Assembly (NCBI GenBank): GCA_026874595.1
Contig: CM049316.1
Coordinates: forward strand, 78,465,676-78,529,675
DNA length: 64,000 bases
Direction of reading: 5' to 3'
Source of the DNA: Sipunculus nudus
Lineage: Eukaryota > Annelida > Sipuncula > Golfingiida > Sipunculidae
Below are positions 1-15,000 of the stretch, one piece after another (within the stretch, counting starts at the first letter, position 1; each line of letters opens with the position of its first letter). A program made the translations under genes and the position numbers. The notes under the pieces are model-generated. The model saw only the letters and a list, made by a program, of their open reading frames with translations. It made no database searches and was not told where the DNA came from.

Positions 1-3000
1 ATATCACCTCTGTACTTTTCACCCTTGTAAGATAACAATGTACACGCTCATCAAAAGACCTCTGTACTTTTCCCCCTTGTAAGATAACAATGTACCCGCT
101 CATCATATCACCTCTGTACTTTTCACCCTTGTAAGATAGCAATGTACACGCTCATCATAACACCTCTGTACTTTTCACCTTTGTAAGATAACAATGTACT
201 CGCTCATCATATCACCTCTGAACTTTTCACCTTTGTAAGATAACAATGTGCACGCTCATCATAACACCTTTGTACTTTTCAACCTTGTAAGATAGCAATG
301 TACACGCTCATCATAACACCTCTGTACTTTTCACCTTTGTAAGATAACAATGTACACGCTCATCATAAGACCTCTGTACTTTTTACACTTGTAAGATTAC
401 AATGTATTCGCTTAACATATCACATCTGTACTTTTCACACTTGTAAGATAACAATGTACACGCTCATCATAACACCTCTGTACTTTTCACCCTTGTAAGA
501 TAACAATGTACACGATCATCATGACCTCTCTGTACTTATCACCCTTGTAAGATAACAATGTACACGATCATCATATCACCTCTGTACTTTTCACCCTTTT
601 AAGATAGCAATGTACATGCTCATCATTTCACCTCTGTACTTTTCACCCTTGTAATATAGTAATGTACACGCTCATCATAAGACCTTTGTACTTTTCACCC
701 TTGTAAGATAACAATGTACACGCTCATCATAACACCTCTATATTTTTCTCAATTGTAAGATAACAATATACACGCTCATCATAACACCTCTGTACTTTTC
801 ACCCTCGTAAGATAACAATGTACACGCTCATCATATCACCTCTGTACTTTTCACCCTTGTAAGATAGCAATGTACACGCTCATCATATCACCTATGTACT
901 TTTCACCTTTGTAAGATTACAATGTACACCCTCATAATACCACCTATGTACTTTTCACCTTTGTAAGATAGCAATTTACACGCTCATCATAAGACCTCTG
1001 TACTTTTCTCACTTGTAAGATAACAATATACACGCTCATCATAAGACCTCTGTACTTTTCACCTTTGTAAGAAAACAATGTACACGCTCATCATTAGACC
1101 TCTGTACATTTCACCTTTGTAAGAAAACAATGTACACGCTCATCATAAGACCTCTGTACTTTTTACACTTGTAAGATTACAATGTATTCGCTTATCATAT
1201 CACATCTGTACTTTTCACACTTGTAAGATAACAATGTACACGCTCATCATAACACCTCTGTACTTTTCATCCTTGTAAGATAACAATGTACACGATCATC
1301 ATATCACCTCTGTACTTTTCACCCTTTTAACATAGCAATGTACATGTTCATCATATCACCTCTGTGCTTTTCACCCTTGTAAGATAGTAATGTACACGCT
1401 CATCATAAGACCTTTGTACTTTTCACCCTTGTAAGATAGCAATGTACACGCTCATCATATCACCTATGTACTTTTCACCTTTGTAAGATTACAATGTACA
1501 CCCTCATAATACCACCTGCGTACTTTTCACCTTTGTAAGATAGCAGTGTACACGATCATCATAAGACCTCTGTACTTTTCTCACTTGTAAGATAACAATA
1601 TACACGCTCATCATAAGACCTTTGTACTTTTCACCCTTGTAAGATAACAATGTACCTGCTCATCATATCACCTCTGTACTTTTCACCTTTGTAAGATAAC
1701 AATGGACACGCTTATCATAAGACCTCTGTACTTTTCACCTTTGTAAGATTACAATGTACACGCTCATCATAAGACCTCTGTACTTTTCACCTTTGTAAGA
1801 TTACAATGTACACGCTCATCATATCACCTCTGTACTTTTCACCTTTGTAAGATAGCAATGTATACGCTGATCATACCACCTCTGTACTTTTCACCCTTGT
1901 AAGATAGCAATGTACACGCTAATCATATGACCTATGTACTTTTCACCTTTGTAAGATAGCAATGTACACGCTCATCATAACACCTTTGTACTTTTCACCC
2001 TCGTAAGATAACAATGTACACGCTCATCATATCACCTCTGTACTTTTCACCCGTTTAAGATAGCAATGTACACGCTCATCATATCACCTCTGTACTTTTC
2101 ACCTTTGTAAGATAGCAATGTACACACTGATCATACCACCTCTGTACTTTTCACCCTTGTAAGATAGCAATGTACACGCTTATCATATTACCTCTGTACT
2201 TTTCACCTTTGTAAGATAACAATGTACACGCTCATCATAAGACCTTTGTTCTTTTCACCCTTGTAAGATAACAATGTACACGCTCATCATATCACATCTG
2301 TACTTTTCACACTTGTAAGATAACAATGTACACGCTCATCATAACACCTCTGTACTTTTCACCCTTGTAAGATAACAATGTACACGATCATCATATCACC
2401 TCTGTACTTTTCACCCTTTGAAGATAGCAATGTACATGCTCATCATATCACCTCTGTACTTTTCACCCTTGTAAGATAACAATGTACACGCTCATCATAT
2501 CACCTCTGTACTTTTCACCCTTGTAAGATAACAATGTACACGCTCATCATAACACCTCTGTACTTTTCACCCTTGTAAGATAACAATGTACACGCTCATC
2601 ATAAGACCTCTGTACTTTTCACCTTTGTAAGAAAACAATGTACACGCTCATCATAAGACCTCTGTACTTTTCACCTTTGTAAGATAACAATGTACACGCT
2701 CATCATATCACCTCTGTACTTTTCACCCTTTTAAGATATCAATGTACAGGCTCATCATATCACCTCTGTACTTTTCACCTTTTTAAGGTAGCAATGTACA
2801 CGCTGATCATACCACCTCTGTACTTTTCACCCTTGTAAGATAGCAATGTACACGCTCATCATATCACCTATGTACTTTTCACCTTTGCAAGATAACAATG
2901 TACACGCTCATGATATCACCTCTGTACTTTTCACCCTTGTAAGATAACAATGTACACGCTCATCAAAAGACCTCTGTACTTTTCCCCCTTGTAAGATAAC

Positions 3001-6000
3001 AATGTACCCTCTCATCATATCACCTCTGTACTTTTCACCCTTGTAAGATAGCAATGTACACGCTCATCATAACACCTCTGTACTTTTCACCTTTGTAAGA
3101 TAACAATGTGCACGCTCATCATATCACCTCTGTACTTTTCACCCTTGTAAGATAGCAATGTACTCGCTCATCATATCACCTCTGAACTTTTCACCTTTGT
3201 AAGATAACAATGTGCACGCTCATCATAACACCTTTGTACTTTTCACCCTTGTAAGATAGCAATGTACACGCTCATCATAAGACCTCTGTACTTTTCACCC
3301 TTGTAAGATAGCAATGTACACGCTCATCATATCACCTCTGTACTTTTCACCCTTTTAAGATATCAATGTACAGGCTCATCATATCACCTCTGTACTTTTC
3401 ACCTTTTTAAGATAGCAATGTACACGCTGATCATACCACCTCTGTACTTTTCACCCTTGTAAGATAGCAATGTACACGCTCATCATATCACCTATGTACT
3501 TTTCACCTTTGTAAGATAACAATGTACACGCTCATCATATCACCTCTGTACTTTTCACCCTTGTAAGATAACAATGTACACGCTCATCAAAAGACCTCTG
3601 TACTTTTCACCCGTTTAAGATAGCAATGTACACGCTCATCATATCACCTCTGTACTTTTCACCTTTGTAAGATAGCAATGTACACACTGATCATACCACC
3701 TCTGTACTTTTCACCCTTGTAAGATAGCAATGTACACGCTTATCATATTACCTCTGTACTTTTCACCTTTGTAAGATAACAATGTACACGCTCATCATAA
3801 GACCTTTGTACTTTTCACCCTTGTAAGATAACAATGTACACGCTCATCATATCACATCTGTACTTTTCACACTTGTAAGATAACAATGTACACGCTCATC
3901 ATAACACCTCTGTACTTTTCACCCTTGTAAGATAACAATGTACACGATCATCATATCACCTCTGTACTTTTCACCCTTTGAAGATAGCAATGTACATGCT
4001 CATCATATCACCTCTGTACTTTTCACCCTTGTAAGATAGCAATGTACACGCTAATCATATGACCTATGTATTTTTTACCTTTGTAAGATAGCAATGTACA
4101 CGCTCATCATAACACCTTTGAACTTTTCACCCTCGTAAGATAACAATGTACACGCTCATCATATCACCTCTGTACTTTTCACCCGTTTAAGATAGCAATG
4201 TACACGCTCATCATATCACCTCTGTACTTTTCACCCGTTTAAGATAGCAATGTACACACTGATCATACCACCTCTGTACTTTTCACCCTTGTAAGATAGC
4301 AATGTACACGCTTATCATATTACCTCTGTACTTTTCACCTTTGTAAGATAACAATGTACACGCTCATCATAAGACCTTTGTACTTTTCACCCTTGTAAGA
4401 TAACAATGTACACGCTCATCATATCACCTCTGTACTTTTCACCCTTGTAAGATAGCAATGTACACGCTCATCATATCACCTATGTACTTTTCACCTTTGT
4501 AAGATAGCAATGTACACGCTCATCATACCACCTGCGTACTTTTCACCTTTGTAAGATAGCAATGTACACGCACATCATAAGACCTCTGTACTTTTCTCAC
4601 TTGTAAGATAACAATATACACGCTCATCATCAGACCTTTGTACTTTTCACCCTTGTAAGATAACAATGTACCTGCTCATCATATCACCTCTGTACTTTTC
4701 ACCTTTGTAAGATAACAATGTACACGCTCATCATAAGACCTCTGTACTTTTCACCTTTGTAAGATTACAATGTACACGCTCATCATATCACATCTGTACT
4801 TTTCACACTTGTAAGATAACAATGTACACGCTCATCATAACACCTCTGTACTTTTCACCCTTGTAAGATAACAATGTACACGATCATCATATCACCTCTG
4901 TACTTTTCACCCTTTGAAGATAGCAATGTACATGCTCATCATATCACCTCTGTACTTTTTACCCTTGTAAGATAGCAATGTACACGCTCATCATATCACC
5001 TCTGTACTTTTCACCCTTTTAAGAAATCAATGAACAGGCTCATCATATCACCTCTGTACTTTTCACCTTTTTAAGATAGCAATGTACACGCTGATCATAC
5101 CACCTCTGTACTTTTCACCCTTGTAAGATAGCAATGTACACGCTCATCATATCACCTATGTACTTTTCACCTTTGTAAGATAACAATGTACACGCTCATC
5201 ATATCACCTCTGTACTTTTCACCCTTGTAAGATAACAATGTACACGCTCATCAAAAGACCTCTGTACTTTTCCCCCTTGTAAGATAACAATGTACCCGCT
5301 CATCATATCACCTCTGTACTTTTCACCCTTGTAAGATAGCAATGTACACGCTTATCATATTACCTCTGTACTTTTCACCTTTGTAAGATAACAGTGTACA
5401 CGCTCATCATAAGACCTTTGTTCTTTTCACCCTTGTAAGATAACAATGTACACGCTCATCATATCACATCTGTACTTTTCACACTTGTAAGATAACAATG
5501 TACACGCTCATCATAACACCTCTGTACTTTTCACCCTTGTAAGATAACAATGTACACGATCATCATATCACCTCTGTACTTTTCACCCTTTGAAGATAGC
5601 AATGTACATGCTCATCATATCACCTCTGTACTTTTCACCCTTGTAAGATAGCAATGTACACGCTCATCATATCACCTCTGTACTTTTCACCCTTTTAAGA
5701 TATCAATGTACAGGCTCATCATATCACCTCTGTACTTTTCACTTTTTTAAGGTAGCAATGTACACGCTGATCATACCACCTCTGTACTTTTCACCCTTGT
5801 AAGATAGCAATGTACACGCTCATCATATCACCTATGTACTTTTCACCTTTGTAAGATAACAATGTACACGCTCATCATATCACCTCTGTACTTTTCACCC
5901 TTGTAAGATAACAATGTACACGCTCATCAAAAGACCTCTGTACTTTTCCCCCTTGTAAGATAACAATGTACCCTCTCATCATATCACCTCTGTACTTTTC

Positions 6001-9000
6001 ACCCTTGTAAGATAGCAATGTACACGCTCATCATAACACCTCTGTACTTTTCACCTTTGTAAGATAACAATGTACTCGCTCATCATATCACCTCTGAACT
6101 TTTCACCTTTGTAAGATAACAATGTGCACGCTCATCATAACACCTTTGTACTTTTCACCCTTGTAAGATAGCAATGTACACGCTCATCATAAGACCTCTG
6201 TACTTTTCACCCTTGTAAGATAGCAATGTACACGCTCATCATATCACCTCTGTACTTTTCACCCTTTTAAGATATCAATGTACAGGCTCATCATATCACC
6301 TCTGTACTTTTCACCTTTTTAAGATAGCAATGTACACGCTGATCATACCACCTCTGTACTTTTCACCCTTGTAAGATAGCAATGTACACGCTCATCATAT
6401 CACCTATGTACTTTTCACCTTTGTAAGATAACAATGTACACGCTCATCATATCACCTCTGTACTTTTCACCCTTGTAAGATAACAATGTACACGCTCATC
6501 AAAAGACCTCTGTACTTTTCACCCGTTTAAGATAGCAATGTACACGCTCATCATATCACCTCTGTACTTTTCACCTTTGTAAGATAGCAATGTACACACT
6601 GATCATACCACCTCTGTACTTTTCACCCTTGTAAGATAGCAATGTACACGCTTATCATATTACCTCTGTACTTTTCACCTTTGTAAGATAACAATGTACA
6701 CGCTCATCATATCACATCTGTACTTTTCACACTTGTAAGATAACAATGTACACGCTCATCATAACACCTCTGTACTTTTCACCCTTGTAAGATAACAATG
6801 TACACGATCATCATATCACCTCTGTACTTTTCACCCTTTGAAGATAGCAATGTACATGCTCATCATATCACCTCTGTACTTTTCACCCTTGTAAGATAGC
6901 AATGTACACGCTCATCATATCACCTCTGTACTTTTCACCCTTTTAAGATATCAATGTACAGGCTCATCATATCACCTCTGTACTTTTCACCTTTTTAAGG
7001 TAGCAATGTACACGCTGATCATACCACCTCTGTACTTTTCACCCTTGTAAGATAGCAATGTACACGCTCATCATATCACCTATGTACTTTTCACCTTTGT
7101 AAGATAACAATGTACACGCTCATCATATCACCTCTGTACTTTTCACCCTTGTAAGATAACAATGTACACGCTCATCAAAAGACCTCTGTACTTTTCCCCC
7201 TTGTAAGATAACAATGTACCCTCTCATCATATCACCTCTGTACTTTTCACCCTTGTAAGATAGCAATGTACACGCTCATCATAACACCTCTGTACTTTTC
7301 ACCTTTGTAAGATAACAATGTACTCGCTCATCATATCACCTCTGAACTTTTCACCTTTGTAAGATAACAATGTGCACGCTCATCATAACACCTTTGTACT
7401 TTTCACCCTTGTAAGATAGCAATGTACACGCTCATCATAAGACCTCTGTACTTTTCACCCTTGTAAGATAGCAATGTACACGCTCATCATATCACCTCTG
7501 TACTTTTCACCCTTTTAAGATATCAATGTACAGGCTCATCATATCACCTCTGTACTTTTCACCTTTTTAAGATAGCAATGTACACGCTGATCATACCACC
7601 TCTGTACTTTTCACCCTTGTAAGATAGCAATGTACACGCTCATCATATCACCTATGTACTTTTCACCTTTGTAAGATAACAATGTACACGCTCATCATAT
7701 CACCTCTGTACTTTTCACCCTTGTAAGATAACAATGTACACGCTCATCAAAAGACCTCTGAACTTTTCCCCCTTGTAAGATAACAATGTACCCGCTCATC
7801 ATATCACCTCTGTACTTTTCACCCTTGTAAGATAGCAATGTACACGCTCATCATAACACCTCTGTACTTTTCACCTTTGTAAGATAACAATGTACTCGCT
7901 CATCATATCACCTCTGAACTTTTCACCTTTTAAGATAACAATGTGCACGCTCATCATAACACCTTTGTACTTTTCACCTTTGTAAGATAGCAATGTACAC
8001 GCTCATCATAAGACCTCTGTACTTTTCACCTTTGTAAGATAACAATGTACACGCTCATCATAAGACCTCTGTACTTTTTACACTTGTAAGATTACAATGT
8101 ATTCGCTTATCATATCACATCTGTACTTTTCACACTTGTAAGATAACAATGTACACGCTCATCATAAGACCTTTGTACTTTTCACCCTTGTAAGATAACA
8201 ATGTACCTGCTCATCATATCACCTCTGTACTTTTCACCTTTGTAAGATAACAATGAACACGCTCATCATAAGACCTCTGTACTTTTCACCTTTGTAAGAT
8301 TACAATGTACACGCTCATCATATCACCTCTGTACTTTTCACCTTTGTAAGATAGCAATGTATACGCTGATCATACCACCTCTGTACTTTTCACCCTTGTA
8401 AGATAGCAATGTACACGCTAATCATATGACCTATGTACTTTTCACCTTTGTAAGATAGCAATGTACACGCTCATCATAACACCTTTGTACTTTTCACCCT
8501 CGTAAGATAACAATGTACACGCTCATCATATCACCTCTGTACTTTTCACCCGTTTAAGATAGCAATGTACACGCTCATCATATCACCTCTGTACTTTTCA
8601 CCTTTGTAAGATAGAAATGTACACACTGATCATACCACCTCTGTACTTTTCACCCTTGTAAGATAGCAATGTACACGCTAATCATATTACCTCTGTACTT
8701 TTCACCTTTGTAGGATAACAATGTACACGCTGATCATACCACCTCTGTACTTTTCACCCTTGTAAGATAACAATGTACACGCTCATCATAAGACCTCTGT
8801 ACTTTTCAACTTTGTAAGAAAACAATGTACACGCTCATCATATCACCTATGTACTTTTTACCTTTGTAAGATAGCAATGTACACGCTCATCATACCACCT
8901 GCGTACTTTTCACCTTTGTAAGATAGCAGTGTACACGCTCATCATAAGACCTCTGTACTTTTCTCATTTGTAAGATAACAATATACACGCTCATCATAAG

Positions 9001-12000
9001 ACCTTTGTACTTTTCACCCTTGTAAGATAACAATGTACCTGCTCATCATATCACCTCTGTACTTTTCACCTTTGTAAGATAACAATGAACACGCTCATCA
9101 TAAGACATCTGTACTTTTCACCTTTGTAAGATTACAATGTACACGCTCATCATATCACCTCTGTACTTTTCACCTTTGTAAGATAGCAATGTATACGCTG
9201 ATCATACCACCTCTGTACTTTTCACCCTTGTAAGATAGCAATGTACACGCTAATCATATGACCTATGTATTTTTTACCTTTGTAAGATAGCAATGTACAC
9301 GCTCATCATAACACCTTTGAACTTTTCACCCTCGTAAGATAACAATGTACACGCTCATCATATCACCTCTGTACTTTTCACCCGTTTAAGATAGCAATGT
9401 ACACGCTCATCATATCACCTCTGTACTTTTCACCCGTTTAAGATAGCAATGTACACACTGATCATACCACCTCTGTACTTTTCACCCTTGTAAGATAGCA
9501 ATGTACACGCTTATCATATTACCTCTGTACTTTTCACCTTTGTAAGATAACAATGTACACGCTCATCATAAGACCTTTGTACTTTTCACCCTTGTAAGAT
9601 AACAATGTACACGCTCATCATATCACCTCTGTACTTTTCACCCTTGTAAGATAGCAATGTACACGCTCATCATATCACCTATGTACTTTTCACCTTTGTA
9701 AAATAGCAATGTACACGCTCATCATACCACCTGCGTACTTTTCACCTTTGTAAGATAGCAATGTACACGCACATCATAAGACCTCTGTACTTTTCTCACT
9801 TGTAAGATAACAATATACACGCTCATCATCAGACCTTTGTACTTTTCACCCTTGTAAGATAACAATGTACCTGCTCATCATATCACCTCTGTACTTTTCA
9901 CCTTTGTAAGATAACAATGTACACGCTCATCATAAGACCTCTGTACTTTTCACCTTTGTAAGATTACAATGTACACGCTCATCATATCACATCTGTACTT
10001 TTCACACTTGTAAGATAACAATGTACACGCTCATCATAACACCTCTGTACTTTTCACCCTTGTAAGATAACAATGTACACGATCATCATATCACCTCTTT
10101 ACTTTTCACCCTTTGAAGATAGCAATGTACATGCTCATCATATCACCTCTGTACTTTTCACCCTTGTAAGATAGCAATGTACACGCTCATCATATCACCT
10201 CTGTACTTTTCACCCTTTTAAGAAATCAATGAACAGGCTCATCATATCACCTCTGTACTTTTCACCTTTTTAAGATAGCAATGTACACGCTGATCATACC
10301 ACCTCTGTACTTTTCACCCTTGTAAGATAGCAATGTACACGCTCATCATATCACCTATGTACTTTTCACCTTTGTAAGATAACAATGTACACGCTCATCA
10401 TATCACCTCTGTACTTTTCACCCTTGTAAGATAACAATGTACACGCTCATCAAAAGACCTCTGTACTTTTCCCCCTTGTAAGATAACAATGTACCCGCTC
10501 ATCATATCACCTCTGTACTTTTCACCCTTGTAAGATAGCAATGTACACGCTCATCATAACACCTCTGTACTTTTCACCTTTGTAAGATAACAATGTACTC
10601 GCTCATCATATCACCTCTGAACTTTTCACCTTTGTAAGATAACAATGTGCACGCTCATCATAACACCTTTGTACTTTTCACCCTTGTAAGATAGCAATGT
10701 ACACGCTCATCATAACACCTCTGTACTTTTCACCTTTGTAAGATAACAATGTACACGCTCATCATAAGACCTCTGTACTTTTTACACTTGTAAGATTACA
10801 ATGTACTCGCTTATCATATCACATCTGTACTTTTCACACTTGTAAGATAACAATGTACACGCTCATCATAACACCTCTGTACTTTTCACCCTTGTAAGAT
10901 AACAATGTACACGATCATCATGACCTCTCTGTACTTATCACCCTTGTAAGATAACAATGTACACGATCATCATATCACCTCTGTACTTTTCACCCTTTTA
11001 AGATAGCAATGTACATGCTCATCATTTCACCTCTGTACTTTTCACCCTTGTAATATAGTAATGTACACGCTCATCATAAGACCTTTGTACTTTTCACCCT
11101 TGTAAGATAACAATGTACACGCTCATCATAACACCTCTATATTTTTCTCAATTGTAAGATAACAATATACACGCTCATCATAACACCTCTGTACTTTTCA
11201 CCCTCGTAAGATAACAATGTACACGCTCATCATATCACCTCTGTACTTTTCACCCTTGTAAGATAGCAATGTACACGCTCATCATATCACCTCTGTACTT
11301 TTCACCCTTTGAAGATAGCAATGTACATGCTCATCATATCACCTCTGTACTTTTCACCCTTGTAAGATAGCAATGTACACGCTCATCATATCACCTCTGT
11401 ACTTTTCACCCTTTTAAGAAATCAATGAACAGGCTCATCATATCACCTCTGTACTTTTCACCTTTTTAAGATAGCAATGTACACGCTGATCATACCACCT
11501 CTGTACTTTTCACCCTTGTAAGATAGCAATGTACACGCTCATCATATCACCTATGTACTTTTCACCTTTGTAAGATAACAATGTACACGCTCATCATATC
11601 ACCTCTGTACTTTTCACCCTTGTAAGATAACAATGTACACGCTCATCAAAAGACCTCTGTACTTTTCCCCCTTGTAAGATAACAATGTACCCGCTCATCA
11701 TATCACCTCTGTACTTTTCACCCTTGTAAGATAGCAATGTACACGCTCATCATAACACCTCTGTACTTTTCACCTTTGTAAGATAACAATGTACTCGCTC
11801 ATCATATCACCTCTGAACTTTTCACCTTTGTAAGATAACAATGTGCACGCTCATCATAACACCTTTGTACTTTTCACCCTTGTAAGATAGCAATGTACAC
11901 GCTCATCATAACACCTCTGTACTTTTCACCTTTGTAAGATAACAATGTACACCCTCATCATAAGACCTCTGTACTTTTTACACTTGTAAGATTACAATGT

Positions 12001-15000
12001 ACTCGCTTATCATATCACATCTGTACTTTTCACACTTGTAAGATAACAATGTACACGCTCATCATAACACCTCTGTACTTTTCACCCTTGTAAGATAACA
12101 ATGTACACGATCATCATGACCTCTCTGTACTTATCACCCTTGTAAGATAACAATGTACACGATCATCATATCACCTCTGTACTTTTCACCCTTTTAAGAT
12201 AGCAATGTACATGCTCATCATTTCACCTCTGTACTTTTCACCCTTGTAATATAGTAATGTACACGCTCATCATAAGACCTTTGTACTTTTCACCCTTGTA
12301 AGATAACAATGTACACGCTCATCATAACACCTCTATATTTTTCTCAATTGTAAGATAACAATATACACGCTCATCATAACACCTCTGTACTTTTCACCCT
12401 CGTAAGATAACAATGTACACGCTCATCATATCACCTCTGTACTTTTCACCCTTGTAAGATAGCAATGTACACGCTCATCATATCACCTATGTACTTTTCA
12501 CCTTTGTAAGATTACAATGTACACCCTCATAATACCACCTATGTACTTTTCACCTTTGTAAGATAGCAATTTACACGCTCATCATAAGACCTCTGTACTT
12601 TTCTCACTTGTAAGATAACAATATACACGCTCATCATAAGACCTCTGTACTTTTCACCTTTGTAAGAAAACAATGTACACGCTCATCATTAGACCTCTGT
12701 ACATTTCACCTTTGTAAGAAAACAATGTACACGCTCATCATAAGACCTCTGTAATTTTTACACTTGTAAGATCACAATGTATTCGCTTATCATATCACAT
12801 CTGTACTTTTCACACTTGTAAGATAACAATGTACACGCTCATCATAACACCTCTGTACTTTTCACCCTTGTAAGATAACAATGTACACGATCATCATATC
12901 ACCTCTGTACTTTTCACCCTTTTAACATAGCAATGTACATGCTCATCATATCACCTCTGTGCTTTTCACCCTTGTAAGATAGTAATGTACACGCTCATCA
13001 TAAGACCTTTGTACTTTTCACCCTTGTAAGATAACAATGTACACGCTCATCATATCACCTCTGTACTTTTCACCTTTGTAAGATAACAATGTACACGCTC
13101 ATCATAACACCTCTGTACTTTTCACCCTTGTTAGATAACAATGTACACGCTCATCATATCACCTCTGTACTTTTCACCCTTGTAAGATAACAATGTACAC
13201 GCTCATCATATCACCTCTGTACTTTTCACCTTTGTAAGATAACAATGTACACGCTCATCATAAGACCTCTGTACTTTTCACCTTTGTAAGATAACAATGT
13301 ACACGCTCATCATAAGACCTCTGTACTTTTTACACTTGTAAGATTACAATGTACTCGCTTATCATATCACATCTGTACTTTTCACACTTGTAAGATAACA
13401 ATGTACACGCTCATCATAACACCTCTGTACTTTTCACCCTTGTAAGATAACAATGTACACGATCATCATAACACCTCTGTACTTTTCACCCTTGTAAGAT
13501 AACAATGTACACGATCATCATATCACCTCTGTACTTTTCACCCTTTTAAGATATCAATGTACATGCTCATCATATCACCTCTGTGCTTTTCACCCTTGTA
13601 AGATAGTAATGTACACGCTCATCATAAGACCTTTGTACTTTTCACCCTTGTAAGATAACAATGTACACGCTCATCATATCACCTCTGTACTTTTCACCTT
13701 TGTAAGATAACAATGTACACGCTCATCATAACACCTCTGTACTTTTCACCCTTGTAAGATAACAATGTACACGCTCATCATAACACCTCTGTACTTTTTA
13801 CACTTGTAAGATTACAATGTATTCGCTTATCATATCACATGAGCGTGTACATTACTATTTTACAAGGGTGAAAAGTACAGAGGTGATATGATGAGCATGT
13901 ACATTGCTATCTTAAAAGGGTGAAAAGTACAGAGGTGATATGATGATCGTGTACATTGTTATCTTACAAGGGTGAAAAGTACAGAGGTGTCATGATGATC
14001 GTGTACATTGTTATCTTACAAGGGTGAAAAGTACAGAGGTGTTATGATGAGCGTGTACATTGTTATCTTACAAGTGTGAAAAGTACAGATGTGATATGAT
14101 AAGCGAGTACATTGTAATCTTACAAGTGTAAAAAGTACAGAGGTCTTATGATGAGCGTGTACATTGTTATCTTACAAAGGTGAAAAGTACAGAGGTGTTA
14201 TGATGAGCGTGTACATTGCTATCTTACAAGGGTGAAAAGTACAAAGGTGTTATGATGAGCGTGCACATTGTTATCTTACAAAGGTGAAAAGTTCAGAGGT
14301 GATATGATGAGCGAGTACATTGTTATCTTACAAAGGTGAAAAGTACAGAGGTGTTATGATGAGCGTGTACATTGCTATCTTACAAGGGTGAAAAGTACAG
14401 AGGTGATATGATGAGCGGGTACATTGTTATCTTACAAGGGGGAAAGGTACAGAGGTCTTTTGATGAGCGTGAACATTGTTATCTTGCAAGGGTGAAAAGT
14501 ACAGAGGTGATATGATGAGCGTGTACATTGTTATCTTACAAGGGTGAAAAGTACAGAGGTGTTATGATGAGCGTGCACATTGTTATCTTACAAAGGTGAA
14601 AAGTACAGAGGTGATATGATGAGCGTGTACATTGTTATCTTACAAGGGTGAAAAGTACAAAGGTCTTATGATGAGCGTGTACATTACTATCTTACAAAGG
14701 TGAAAAGCACAGAGGTGATATGATGAGCATGTACATTGCTATCTTAAAAGGGTGAAAAGTACAGAGGTGATTTGATGATCGTGTACAGTGTTATCTTAAA
14801 AGGGTGAAAATTACAGAGGTGATATGATGATCGTGTACATTGTTATCTTACAAGGGTGAAAAGTACAGAGGTGTCATGATGATCGTGTACATTGTTATCT
14901 TACAAGTGAGAAAAGTACAGAGGTGATATGATGAGCGAGTACATTGTTATCTTACAAAGGTGAAAAGTACAGAGGTGTTATGATGAGCGTGTACATTGCT